Both the position numbers and the translations under genes were made by a program. Shown piece after piece: positions 34,337-41,822 of a stretch of DNA of 64,000 nt. The notes below the pieces were generated by a model. The model was not told where the DNA came from. It did not search any database and saw nothing but the letters and a program-made list of their open reading frames with translations. How positions within the stretch are numbered: position 1 is the stretch's first letter; each line of letters opens with the position of its first letter. The stretch lies in contig JAIXPW010000183.1 of NCBI GenBank assembly GCA_027485995.1, positions 1 through 64,000 of the forward strand, written 5' to 3'. Origin of the DNA: Verrucomicrobiaceae bacterium. Lineage in GTDB: Bacteria; Verrucomicrobiota; Verrucomicrobiia; Verrucomicrobiales; Akkermansiaceae.

Positions 34337-34372
34337 CAAGGAAGCGTCACGAGGGAATCCTGTTCAGATTGG

Positions 34373-34747
34373 TCAATCCGACTCGTCGAGCCATTCCATC
34401 CATTGCTTGAAGCGCTCAGCCCCGAACTCCTTCTCGACAAGCAACGCCATCGAACCCAGCGGCAGGAGACCAAGGGCTTCCTGCATCGCCGTCCTGTTGG
34501 CTCCGTCAACGGTTGAAAGCCACTGCTCCAATCGTTCGACCGCCTGGTTTGTTGAGTGTCGGGCCACCAACTCCGGACTCTCGAGCTTGCCTTGCTTCTC
34601 CAGAACCCGCGCAAGACGAAGGGTGAAACAGTCTGCGAGCGTTCGAACGAAGATCGAAGAGGAACCGTAGTGCTCCATGAAGATCGGGGCGAAGATGGGC
34701 AGAAACCCATCATGGACGTTGACCGATACCAGATGATCCTGACTCAT
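34373..34747 (-). CDS. Small helical protein of unknown function (accessory block)
   Basis: 124 residues, largely helical. It starts MSQDHLVSVNVHDGFLPIFA and continues SSSIFVRTLADCFTLRLARVLEKQGKLE, ending FGAERFKQWMEWLDESD. No signal peptide, transmembrane helix or motif I can name. It stands alone between two junction palindromes, so it could be a single-gene cassette. Confidence 0.6.
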   Translation of the reverse strand: MSQDHLVSVNVHDGFLPIFAPIFMEHYGSSSIFVRTLADCFTLRLARVLEKQGKLESPELVARHSTNQAVERLEQWLSTVDGANRTAMQEALGLLPLGSMALLVEKEFGAERFKQWMEWLDESD

Positions 34748-34788
34748 GCGTTACGAACCACGAGATACATCAATAACCCACCCATGCA

Positions 34789-34840
34789 CCAACCGAACGA
34801 GAACCTAATGGGGGCTGTTTTCACGAATGGTTCTCGTTGG
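34789..34840. repeat. 52-bp palindrome with twelve-base arms and a 3-base bulge
   Basis: Plus strand CCAAC-CGA-ACGAGAACC pairs with GGTTCTCGTTGG across a loop of about 23 bases, leaving CGA unpaired. Two arms broken by extrahelical bases is the structural mark of integron attC sites. It lies between accessory genes, 41 bp upstream of the 34747 start. Confidence 0.5.
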
Positions 34841-34919
34841 TAGGTGAGTGTTGGCAGCGCCGGGATCAAGCTCCAATGAAACAGGGGACGATCCCACCGG
34901 TTGCCAGGGATGACTTGAG

Positions 34920-35345
34920 CTACGATGTCTTCTGAAGAGTGACTGCGGTTCCCGACGCGCAGACCATCATCATGGATTGGCCGACCGTCTCGTAATCGAC
35001 ATCGACCCCGATGATTGCATCTGCTCCAATCGCCCTGGCTTCCTGCATCATCTCAGTCAGCGCAACATCACGGCCTTCCCGCAGCTTGGATTCATAGGCC
35101 CCAGACCGACCTCCCACAATATCTCGAACCCCGGCAAGGAGGTCTCGGAAAATGTTCGCTCCGAGAATCGCTTCACCAAACACCAAGCCCTTGGACTCAA
35201 GGACGAGGCGTCCGGGGATCTCCATCGTTGTGGAGCATGGAATCTCCACCGGATCGGGTCCGAACCGCGGTTTCTTGCACTTCCAACAGGCTCGGTGGGC
35301 AATCGAGTCGTTCAGTTCGCCGCATTTCTCGCATTTCCAGCTCAT
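34920..35345 (-). CDS. YbjQ-family protein with an N-terminal zinc ribbon
   Basis: 141 residues from ATG 35345. The first 25 residues hold a zinc ribbon ([10 protein letters not shown] ... ACWKCKK; Cys5, Cys8, Cys20, Cys23). The rest is a YbjQ/UPF0145 domain, recognised by [53 protein letters not shown] and the final ASGTAVTL. The family forms pentamers and has been suggested to bind metals; its role is unknown. A start at 35486 would place the first 47 residues across a junction repeat, and it is rejected. Confidence 0.8.
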   Translation of the reverse strand: MSWKCEKCGELNDSIAHRACWKCKKPRFGPDPVEIPCSTTMEIPGRLVLESKGLVFGEAILGANIFRDLLAGVRDIVGGRSGAYESKLREGRDVALTEMMQEARAIGADAIIGVDVDYETVGQSMMMVCASGTAVTLQKTS

Positions 35346-35370
35346 GCTCTTCGGAGTGGCTAGATCATCC

Positions 35371-35424
35371 TTGGTGGGAATGGAAGCCCGAAAGCAAACA
35401 GAAGGGTTGCCTGTCGTTGAATGG
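35371..35424. repeat. 54-bp junction repeat, member c
   Basis: Plus strand GGTGGGAATGGAAGCCCGAA, ending CGTTGAATGG. It aligns without gaps to members at 37577-37630 and 38875-38927 around the common GAAGCCCGAA core and a final CGTTGRATG. The minus-strand start ATTCAAC matches RYYYAAC. Confidence 0.55.
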
Positions 35425-35624
35425 AACATCCTCGGCTTTATCCATGCTCTGAAACCCACCCGAAGTCGTTTGAACTCCATCTTCAACTCCGTCTTCAGAT
35501 ACTGCGCGAATGGAGCCCTAACCGCAAGAGCGCACGCCGATCATGGGCTCGACGTTGCAGTCACGGAGAATCATCGAGACAGGAAGACGGGCAGCGCTTG
35601 TCATGAGGAGGCTTGATCCGCTTC

Positions 35625-36038
35625 TCATCTCTTCTGATATCCTTGGGTGCCCAGGAAGGCGATGAAATGTGGCAGGTCCCTGACGGCATCTTCTTTCAGC
35701 GACCCATAGAATCCTTCAATGCCGCAGTAATTCCTTGTGGCGTAAAACTCCTGTCCGTCCGAGGTTCGGACCGCAACGGCGTCGAACCCGGCTCCGCTGC
35801 AGCAATCATGTTCGAGAATCACTGCAGCCGTTTCACCAGACTTCAGACCTATCACTGACACTGGCTCGGAACCCTGTCCGAGGCTCAATTGGACGAACGC
35901 ACGTTCCAGAAACTGACGCTCCCGACTCCCATGGTTGTAGATCGAGACGCCAACGGCCGCGATCATCATGACAGCAATGACAGCAATGACAGCAATGACA
36001 GCAATGACAGCAATGACAGAAAGGATCTTTCGCTTCAT
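35625..36038 (-). CDS. Single-helix exported or membrane protein with tandem-repeat membrane segment
   Basis: 137 residues. The N-terminus is MKRKILS followed by a run of VIA triplets (residues 8-22), then MMIAAVGVSIYNHG, so the membrane helix is encoded by a 9-bp tandem repeat. The external part is polar, with ETAAVILEHDCCSGAGFDAVAVRTSDGQEFYATRNYCGIEGF containing three cysteines. No family recognised. Copy number changes of the repeat would lengthen or shorten the helix by three residues without a frameshift. Confidence 0.65.
   Translation of the reverse strand: MKRKILSVIAVIAVIAVIAVIAVMMIAAVGVSIYNHGSRERQFLERAFVQLSLGQGSEPVSVIGLKSGETAAVILEHDCCSGAGFDAVAVRTSDGQEFYATRNYCGIEGFYGSLKEDAVRDLPHFIAFLGTQGYQKR
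35968..36019. repeat. 9-bp tandem repeat, 5.7 copies
   Basis: The unit ACAGCAATG (plus strand) occurs five full times from 35971 and partially on both sides. It encodes VIA repeats on the minus strand. Confidence 0.9.
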
Positions 36039-36070
36039 CGGGACCTGATCGGTTTGGACAACGTTTAGCC

Positions 36071-36130
36071 CCTCCTCGTCAGGGAGGGAAGCTCGAACTC
36101 AAAGCAGGAAGCTATCCTACGTCGCCTCCC
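36071..36130. repeat. Junction repeat, member d (diverged)
   Basis: Contains GGGAAGCTCGAACTCAAAGC, aligned to the GAAGCCCGAAATCAAAG core of the other members. It overlaps the stop codon of the 79-aa gene and has a local CCTCC/GGAGG hairpin. Confidence 0.4.
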
Positions 36131-36351
36131 ACGCCGTCTTCGGCATCAGACTTTGATCGGGGTTGATCCGCATCCTCCTTGTTCCATAACGAGAGGACGC
36201 AGTGCTCTCCATACTCCTGAATGGCCTGCCTCCTGGCATCGTCTCCATCGGCAGCAAAACAGATGGCACGAACGGCCATCGCCTCTGCCTCCGGACCCCA
36301 GATGATCGCTTGGTAGGGTCGTAAGGGTAGGGTGTCATTCTCGGAGTCCAT
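36112..36351 (-). CDS. Small acidic protein of unknown function (accessory block)
   Basis: 79 residues, strongly acidic at the C-terminus (DQPRSKSDAEDGVGGDVG). The N-terminal half reads PYQAIIWGPEAEAMAVRAICFAADGDDARRQAIQEYGEHCVLS, compatible with a small ferredoxin-like fold. It has no recognised domain. The ATG at 36351 is 13 bp downstream of a GTTCGG motif that recurs upstream of other genes in this block. Confidence 0.55.
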   Translation of the reverse strand: MDSENDTLPLRPYQAIIWGPEAEAMAVRAICFAADGDDARRQAIQEYGEHCVLSLWNKEDADQPRSKSDAEDGVGGDVG

Positions 36352-36517
36352 GGGCTCTTCAATATCCGCCGAACAAAGAGCGCGTGCAACCCTGCCAGAT
36401 GGGGCGAGCGTCGATCACGGGGTTAAGGTTGAAACCACGAATCAGCATGAAAACGGGGTGATTGATAGGGGTTGCTGCGTCTCGACCCGTTCAGATTCTT
36501 GGATAGGGCTCCTGGCA

Positions 36518-37057
36518 TCATGGAAACCATACTGGTGAAGGCAACGTGGCGAGGATCTCGGGGGCAATGCTTGCCCGGATAAGCTGTGTGAACAATGGGT
36601 CCGCCTCGCGGAATTCGAAGATGCCAACAACGAAATCTGGGTGCAAGACAGTGTCACGAAAGACTCCGTGTCGGGAACGCGCGGCGCTGGTTATCTGCCT
36701 GCACACGCGAGCCAATCCGGAAAAATGCTCTTCGATAGCCATGTCCCAATCTGACTCCGGTCTGCCAGATAGGTTTTGCGAAAGCGCCTCATAGTGCGGC
36801 TGCATCGCCTCAATGGTGCAGCCTACGCAATCAAACTCCCAATCTGCGGGAGACCATCGCAAATCATCCCCATCCGCAGCACTCCGCTTCTCTGTGTTCA
36901 GTGCGAAACATGGAGTGCCGAACACAGTGTGATCCACATAGCACAGCCAGAATGAGCCAGCATAAAACATGTCATCGGGATAGCTCTGGACATGACTGAC
37001 AATCGCAGCAGACGCAGTGCGCAACCAAGCAACTTCGATGTCATGCATTAGACTCAT
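36518..37057 (-). CDS. DUF4303-like protein
   Basis: 179 residues from ATG 37057 (alternative ATG 37096 adds 13). The N-terminal half has the DUF4303 pattern: a helix EVAWLRTASAAIVSHVQSYP then DDMFYAGSFWLCYVDHTVFGTPCFALNTE. A later stretch is WSPADWEFDCVG. DUF4303 proteins are commonly found as immunity or partner proteins near polymorphic toxins; no toxin is seen here. The longer frame to 37330 overlaps the preceding gene and is rejected. No membrane segment. Confidence 0.6.
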   Translation of the reverse strand: MSLMHDIEVAWLRTASAAIVSHVQSYPDDMFYAGSFWLCYVDHTVFGTPCFALNTEKRSAADGDDLRWSPADWEFDCVGCTIEAMQPHYEALSQNLSGRPESDWDMAIEEHFSGLARVCRQITSAARSRHGVFRDTVLHPDFVVGIFEFREADPLFTQLIRASIAPEILATLPSPVWFP

Positions 37058-37125
37058 GGCGAAAGGTTCTGGTACTGGGCGGACATAGAAATCCATACAC
37101 CCGCTGCCGGGAACGCGGCTTCGAC

Positions 37126-37557
37126 TCAGGTTGAAGGTGGTAGTGATCCCGCAAAATCCGAGTCGGAGCGGGCAGCGGATTGTGGTGTGACGCCTTGTCG
37201 GGCTTGAATTTCTTGCCTTCGGAGAGACTTCTGCCAAACCAGCACTGAACCAAGGAAGAGACAACCGGAGTAGCCCAAAGAGAGGACTACGAGCGAGATT
37301 CGGAATATAGGGTGCCATGGGCCGACACACGAATACCGGTAATCCACCCTGGGCATCACATCGTTGACGAATAGGCAGGCAGGTTTCGCCAGTGGCCTAC
37401 CAATCTCAACAAGCGGACGGAAGCGGATCTCATCGGCGGTGATCGGAGGCCATCGTTCCGAATCGGTGACTCCCTTGAACCACGCGGCTAGAGGCAAGGC
37501 CGGAGCGGCCAAGCAAGCAACGATCAGAAAAATCATCCGTGCGAGCCTCATTATCAT
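37126..37557 (-). CDS. Two-helix membrane protein of unknown function
   Basis: 143 residues. The N-terminal hydrophobic segment (MIFLIVACLAAPALPLAAWF) and a second at about residues 85-110 (IFRISLVVLSLGYSGCLFLGSVLVW) bracket a soluble loop of about 55 residues with Cys, Tyr and Pro. The C-terminal tail is polar. No family recognised. It belongs to the accessory block. Confidence 0.55.
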   Translation of the reverse strand: MIMRLARMIFLIVACLAAPALPLAAWFKGVTDSERWPPITADEIRFRPLVEIGRPLAKPACLFVNDVMPRVDYRYSCVGPWHPIFRISLVVLSLGYSGCLFLGSVLVWQKSLRRQEIQARQGVTPQSAARSDSDFAGSLPPST

Positions 37558-37576
37558 CCGGAGGATATAGGCAATT

Positions 37577-37630
37577 CACGGCGGGGAGAAAAGCCCGAAT
37601 TCAAATTGGGACGTTAGCCGCCGTTGGAGG
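37577..37630. repeat. 54-bp junction repeat, member e
   Basis: Plus strand ACGGCGGGGAGAAAAGCCCG ... CCGCCGTTGGAGG. ACGGCGG and CCGCCGT form a perfect seven-base stem with an interior of about 35 bases. It lies in the gap between the 223-aa gene and the 143-aa membrane protein. Confidence 0.55.
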
Positions 37631-37669
37631 CGCTGGCTTCTTCTGCCATTGTCCGAGCGTGATGGCAGG

Positions 37670-38341
37670 TCATTCTCGGTGAAGTGCGATAACAAAAACT
37701 CGGAGGAATCCAAAAGGCTCCATCCGTGGCCAATCGAGCGATAGAAGTGTGGATGAGGCGCGCTCATGAATTTCCCCGTCCACTCGAACTTCTGCGACAT
37801 CAGGCCCGCCGAAGAAGATCTTGATGGCGTGTGGCAAGTCATCCGAAAGATCGGACAAAGATGCCGAAATAGCCGGTAAAACAGTCTGCTTCGATATCCA
37901 CCAATCCTGAAGCGCCGCTCCACTCCCTCCGGTGCCGTATCCCATCACAGCACCACATATACAATGCCAGCCAGTCAATCCGTTCAGTTCATGGCCGTGA
38001 AAGTGGTCAGCAAAATGACCGCTACGAGAGTACTTGAGTTCCAGCAATGCAGGAGCGCTCGTAGCGCCCCAAAGATGGGCTGCTGAAGATGCACAGTCAG
38101 CAATCGTCTCGCCGAAACCACTCACGCAGTCCCAGAGTCTCAAACCATGAGGGTCAGAGTCCCTGAAACCAAATGAGACATCCATGTGACCATCGGAATC
38201 AGCGCAGTGTTCTTCGGAAAATCGAATCACGACATCATCAGGACCCATGACTGCTTCGTCTGCGACAGACCAGCCTGGCATCAAGTGATTCAGCGCCCCA
38301 CAAAACGCGTGAGCAAAATGACTGGCTTTCGTCTGAGTCAT
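37670..38341 (-). CDS. DUF6348-like protein of unknown function
   Basis: 223 residues from ATG 38341 (the longer frame to 38500 overlaps the lipoprotein gene and is rejected). The start MTQTKASHFAHAFCGALNHL leads to MPGWSVADEAVMGPDDVVIRFSEEHCADSDGHMDVSFGFRDSD. A central GHELNGLTGWHCICGAVMGYGTG follows. The layout resembles DUF6348, a family seen beside polymorphic toxins, but this is a tentative resemblance. No signal or membrane helix. Confidence 0.5.
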   Translation of the reverse strand: MTQTKASHFAHAFCGALNHLMPGWSVADEAVMGPDDVVIRFSEEHCADSDGHMDVSFGFRDSDPHGLRLWDCVSGFGETIADCASSAAHLWGATSAPALLELKYSRSGHFADHFHGHELNGLTGWHCICGAVMGYGTGGSGAALQDWWISKQTVLPAISASLSDLSDDLPHAIKIFFGGPDVAEVRVDGEIHERASSTLLSLDWPRMEPFGFLRVFVIALHRE

Positions 38342-38384
38342 GTTGGGGCGTAAAAGGTGAGGCGGCGGCGCGCAAGACTCCGGT

Positions 38385-38840
38385 TCAATTTGACGGCTTG
38401 TCGCCGTCGCCTTGACCGCTTTGTTCCGCTTGTTGTCTTTTGTTAAGGAGAAAGACGCCGGTGTAACGGTGCTTCCTGAGCGCGTCTTCCCTGTATTCAT
38501 CTTGTTCCCTTAGAAAATCCGGTGAAGGCTCGACTGGATCGGCAAAAGACCCTGAGACACGAGGCGACACGATCACCTGGACAGCTTGGTGTTCATTAGG
38601 GTCGGGATCAGACACGATTATCGAACTCTCATCGACACTGGGAAACCTTGGACACCCGGGCAAAACACCATCGGAAATCTTCAAACCCGCCAAATCGATC
38701 TCTTGATTCAATTCTGGTGACTTCACCCGCTTGAGCGCATGTCGATAGAAATTGATCAAAGGGCGATTTGAATCTGTAGTAGAGCTCGCACATCCCACTA
38801 CGCAAAGGAAGCATGCAATGATCGCAAGGGTTTTTCTCAT
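38385..38840 (-). CDS. Small lipoprotein of unknown function
   Basis: 151 residues from ATG 38840. The signal peptide MRKTLAIIACFLCVVGCASS has a lipobox (CVVGC), so the mature protein would be lipid-anchored at Cys17. The remainder is polar with an FYRHALKRVKSPELN helix and a C-terminal charged segment rich in Gln and Lys. No domain recognised. An upstream ATG at 38900 is rejected because it would bury the signal peptide. Confidence 0.6.
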   Translation of the reverse strand: MRKTLAIIACFLCVVGCASSTTDSNRPLINFYRHALKRVKSPELNQEIDLAGLKISDGVLPGCPRFPSVDESSIIVSDPDPNEHQAVQVIVSPRVSGSFADPVEPSPDFLREQDEYREDALRKHRYTGVFLLNKRQQAEQSGQGDGDKPSN

Positions 38841-38874
38841 GTCTTCGATTCTTGCAGGACTGTAGAATGCATGC

Positions 38875-38927
38875 ACGGCGAAATGGAAGCCCGAAATCAA
38901 AGAAGGACGTTACCCGCCGTTGGATGC
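38875..38927. repeat. 53-bp junction repeat, member f
   Basis: ACGGCGAAATGGAAGCCCGA ... CCGCCGTTGGATG. The stem GCATGCACGGCG/CGCCGTTGGATGC has one mismatch and one bulged base. Its GTTGGAT fits GTTRRRY, and ATCCAAC on the minus strand fits RYYYAAC, both integron core motifs. It overlaps the end of the 130-aa gene. Confidence 0.6.
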
Positions 38928-39302
38928 AGCGGCTTTTGCTTGATTGGTTGCTTTAGCTGACAGTTCCTCACTAGATCCGCAAGATTTTAGAACCAGGCAT
39001 CTTGTCGCTAGCACCATTGAAATGATCTGAAACAGTGCGGCCGGCAGTAGCAATGTCACGTTCTGACCGAATGAGACGATTCCTGGTGAGATCAGGGCAT
39101 CCTTGTCACGGCTTACTTGGATATCCTCGGGTATTGGGACTCGTGCATCGCGCAGTTCCTGAATGAGTTGTTGTCGCCCGATCTCCTGCCCTTGCCTGAT
39201 GAGTGCTGGCTCCAGTTCCTCGCGAACTGAGTCGAAGAAGAGAATCCCGAACAACAAGGCAATCGATTGGGCTACGAGCAACCAGCTAATGGTCTTCTTC
39301 AT
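38910..39302 (-). CDS. Two-helix membrane protein of unknown function
   Basis: 130 residues from ATG 39302. Two hydrophobic helices, TISWLLVAQSIALLFGILFF and ALFQIISMVLATRCLVLK, separated by a soluble, coiled-coil-prone segment (REELEPALIRQGQEIGRQQLIQELR). It ends ASNGG, and the stop overlaps a junction repeat. The upstream frame to 39428 runs through an unrelated gap and is rejected. Function unknown. Confidence 0.55.
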   Translation of the reverse strand: MKKTISWLLVAQSIALLFGILFFDSVREELEPALIRQGQEIGRQQLIQELRDARVPIPEDIQVSRDKDALISPGIVSFGQNVTLLLPAALFQIISMVLATRCLVLKSCGSSEELSAKATNQAKAAASNGG

Positions 39303-39412
39303 TTTTCTGCAGAACGATTTATGTGATGTCACTGCGTCATTGCGGTGAACATGGATTGATATTGAAAAGCTGTTGTGCGGCTGATATCTATGACTTGTCT
39401 GGATTCTTGCGT

Positions 39413-39841
39413 TTAGTCGAGATCCCATCGCACCGCAGAAGGCATCTCTGTTGTGAATAGGAATTGGCGAATGGCATCGAGCGCTTGGTCTTCGGAAATA
39501 CAGAATTGGACCGGAACTTCGCCGTGGTGCCCCAAGAGGTAATAGGTCAGTAACTCGGGACTCTCGGGGAGCGACTCACGATCCGGAGAATGGTCATCAG
39601 CTAAGGTATGATATGATCCTAGGCCATCATACCCGACGGGGAACCAATCAAGGCACCATGCCTCACCAGCTATGATGATCGTCATCTCTTGATCAGTCGC
39701 CTTGCGTAGAAAAACACCAATGCCGTCGTCCGCCGATGTGTCCGTAGCAATGTCCTTCAATCGAGCCACCAACTCGGCTTCCGTAGCAATGAGTGCGGCA
39801 TTCCCGTCTCTAAGCCATTCCATTGTTGCCAGGTGACTCAT
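39413..39841 (-). CDS. Imm1-like immunity-type protein
   Basis: 142 residues. The C-terminal half fits the Imm1 pattern: GSYHTLADDHSPDRESLPES, then the strand VPVQFCISEDQALDAIRQFLFTTEMPSAVRWDLD. The N-terminal part is TMEWLRDGNAALIATEAELV. Imm1 proteins neutralise deaminase-type polymorphic toxins; no cognate toxin lies nearby. The start ATG 39841 is 13 bp downstream of a GTTCGG motif. Family assignment is tentative. Confidence 0.55.
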   Translation of the reverse strand: MSHLATMEWLRDGNAALIATEAELVARLKDIATDTSADDGIGVFLRKATDQEMTIIIAGEAWCLDWFPVGYDGLGSYHTLADDHSPDRESLPESPELLTYYLLGHHGEVPVQFCISEDQALDAIRQFLFTTEMPSAVRWDLD

Positions 39842-39980
39842 GAGTTATTGTATCCGAACGACTCGGATCAGGCGACGGCGAGCGGGAGGCGTCGATGACA
39901 CGACAGATAGCCTTCGAGCCGTTGCTTGCATCCGTTTTGTTCGCCTTGGGTTGTTGGTCGTTGGTCATGGCTTTGGATAT

Positions 39981-40385
39981 TCATGACTTCCCTCGAATCC
40001 ACCAACGAATGGTGTCGAGTGACCTCTGCTCTCGTGAATCTGACGGATAGTCTGCCATGAGGCGAGAGGATACGCCAGCAACCTCTTCGGCACCGAAGAT
40101 GTCAGCAAGAAAGAACGGCAACTGCTCAACAGAAACGTTCCAAGTCGGAAGCACTGCCCGAATAATCTCATCAAGCGGCTGCTGAGGAGATGGCCGCAAC
40201 TCCACTAGCAATCTCCCGGCATACTCCTGATCACCAAAAGCGTCCTGTGCTCGGGAACCGTCAGCGAATATTCGAATGAGAACGCAGAATCGTTCAGACG
40301 AGGGCAACGCCTCAAGCTTCCTTCGGAGTTGGGGAAGTGTGTGCTTTCGGCTATGCACGGCAGAGATGAACTCGTCTTGTGTCAC
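39981..40385 (-). CDS. Small protein of unknown function (first gene of accessory block)
   Basis: 134 residues from a GTG at 40385. The mostly helical sequence has MTQDEFISAVHSRKHTLPQL, EALPSSERFCVLIRIFADGSRAQDAFGDQEYAGRLLVELRP and a final REQRSLDTIRWWIRGKS. It has no membrane segment. It is the first gene in transcription order of the accessory block. Nothing upstream looks like an integrase. Confidence 0.6.
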   Translation of the reverse strand: MTQDEFISAVHSRKHTLPQLRRKLEALPSSERFCVLIRIFADGSRAQDAFGDQEYAGRLLVELRPSPQQPLDEIIRAVLPTWNVSVEQLPFFLADIFGAEEVAGVSSRLMADYPSDSREQRSLDTIRWWIRGKS

Positions 40386-40435
40386 GGCGTGCGGAGTTAA
40401 GGCGAAAAGTATTTATTCGTAGGATCTGGCCGCTT

Positions 40436-40810
40436 GATATCGCTTCAGTCCCGTTTGGGTTCAGGATAGCTGGAATCCTTGATTTGACAACGATTTTCTT
40501 GTGGCAAGGTGGTGATATCAGGGCCTTCGGGGGGCGGCCCGCCCCGTCGACCTGCCGGGGCTGATATCAGGAGGAATTGGGGATTGGGGATTGGGGCGGT
40601 TTTCGAATCAAGGACCTCTGCCTGGCCCCTGGATCCTGACCACTGGCCACTCTCTTCGATAAAGAGGTCCCTGAAGAGAGTGACAACGAACAGCGAAGAT
40701 TGAAGAGGGAAATGCCATCTTTGAGAGGAGTACAAGCGCGGCTGATGGAGACGCCCCGATGTCTTCCATTCAAAAATCAACAATCGTCAATCAACAATCG
40801 TCAATGATTC
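40436..40810. repeat. Gene-free patchwork of formulaic repeats
   Basis: The gap 40386-40932 holds no convincing gene. It contains a GC-rich hairpin (GGGGCGG/CCCGCCCC near 40531), flanked by two copies of TGATATCAGG, a triple ATTGGGG run (40575-40596), a CTGGCCCCTGGATCCTGACC text, and a direct repeat of AATCAACAATCGTC (40775-40802). All resemble intergenic formula repeats elsewhere in the window. Confidence 0.55.
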
Positions 40811-40932
40811 ATCCCCTTCCTGGGAAAGCCGCGGCGTCCATCCGTTCCGAGTGTTTCTCATAGGGCTTGTCGCTGGATCGAGCGAAAGAATCCGTCGGGG
40901 TTCTGCTTATAGACGACGATCTTCTCACACGC

Positions 40933-41652
40933 ATGCTGAACATTCTTGCCTTCCTTTTCGTCACGGGGTTGATCTGCACTCTCGCGTCAGCCGAGGAGAG
41001 CCCGGTCTTTCGTGAACTCTTCAATGGCCGTGACCTTTCCGGCTGGGTGGATGTGAACACCAGTCCACAGACCTGGAGCGTGAAGGACGGACTGCTGGTG
41101 TGCAGTGGCAAGCCGGTCGGCGTGATGCGTTCGGAGCGGCAGTATGAGAACTTCATCCTCGAGGTCGAATGGAGGCACATGCAGGCTGGAGGAAACTCAG
41201 GCGTCTTTGTCTGGTGCGATGGGAAACCACCTTCCACCGGCCCTTTGCCGAAAGGCATGGAGGTGCAGATGCTGGAGCTCGAGTGGCCGAAGTTGAATCC
41301 GGAAGCCGATGGTCAGCCCCGTCATCCGGGCTTCGTGTCCGGCGAACTTTTCGGAGCCAACGGCCTTACTGCCACGCCCGATCACCCGCGCGGCGAGCGC
41401 AGCATGTCGAGTGAGATGCGATGCAAGGGGAAGGGTGAGTGGAATACTTATGTCGTCGTCTGCGTGGATGGAGTGATCAAGCTTTCAATCAACGGCAAGT
41501 TCGTGAACGGCATGCGGGATGCCAGTATCAGGAAGGGCTATCTCTGCCTCGAATCGGAAGGGTCTGAGATCCATTTCCGCAAGATCCGGCTGCTGGAGCT
41601 GCCGGGTGGGAATCCCACGGCGGAGCAAACGGCTCCGGTGGTGGAGAAGTGA
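40933..41652 (+). CDS. Secreted DUF1080 (3-keto-disaccharide hydrolase-type) protein
   Basis: 239 residues from ATG 40933 with a signal peptide ([20 protein letters not shown]). The DUF1080 fold is visible: [64 protein letters not shown] and a final [22 protein letters not shown]. The family, abundant in Verrucomicrobiota and Planctomycetota, is a concanavalin-like glycoside-processing domain acting outside the cytoplasm. It has no operon partner: the next gene runs toward it. A start at 40867 would precede the signal peptide by 22 residues and is rejected. Confidence 0.9.
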   Translation: MLNILAFLFVTGLICTLASAEESPVFRELFNGRDLSGWVDVNTSPQTWSVKDGLLVCSGKPVGVMRSERQYENFILEVEWRHMQAGGNSGVFVWCDGKPPSTGPLPKGMEVQMLELEWPKLNPEADGQPRHPGFVSGELFGANGLTATPDHPRGERSMSSEMRCKGKGEWNTYVVVCVDGVIKLSINGKFVNGMRDASIRKGYLCLESEGSEIHFRKIRLLELPGGNPTAEQTAPVVEK

Positions 41653-41687
41653 TCCCGGAGGCCACCTGAAGGGTTCCAAGATTCTTC

Positions 41688-41792
41688 AACCACAGATGGA
41701 CAGGATGAACACAGATGGAAGATCCGGACTGAATTCATACGCCAGGAGAGATTAGCTTCTTAAATCTGCGTTCATCCCGTTCATCTGTGGTT
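41688..41792. repeat. AACCACAGATG palindromic element
   Basis: Left arm AACCACAGATGGACAGGATG (41688 on) and right arm GTTCATCTGTGGTT (ending 41792) are inverted copies separated by about 45 bp. It fills the space between two convergent genes and could fold into a long hairpin in either transcript. The same formula occurs inside 25994-26023. Confidence 0.8.
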
Positions 41793-41822
41793 CCAGCCAA
41801 AGTTCGTCTCGAGGTAGGTTCT

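Noticed and set aside
35968-36019. 9-bp repeat as a CRISPR-like array
   Set aside because: The unit is too short, without spacers, and in frame in a coding region.
37576-37923. Minus-strand frame of 115 codons overlapping the DUF6348-like gene
   Set aside because: It overlaps the real gene in another frame and ends in a junction repeat; no family pattern.
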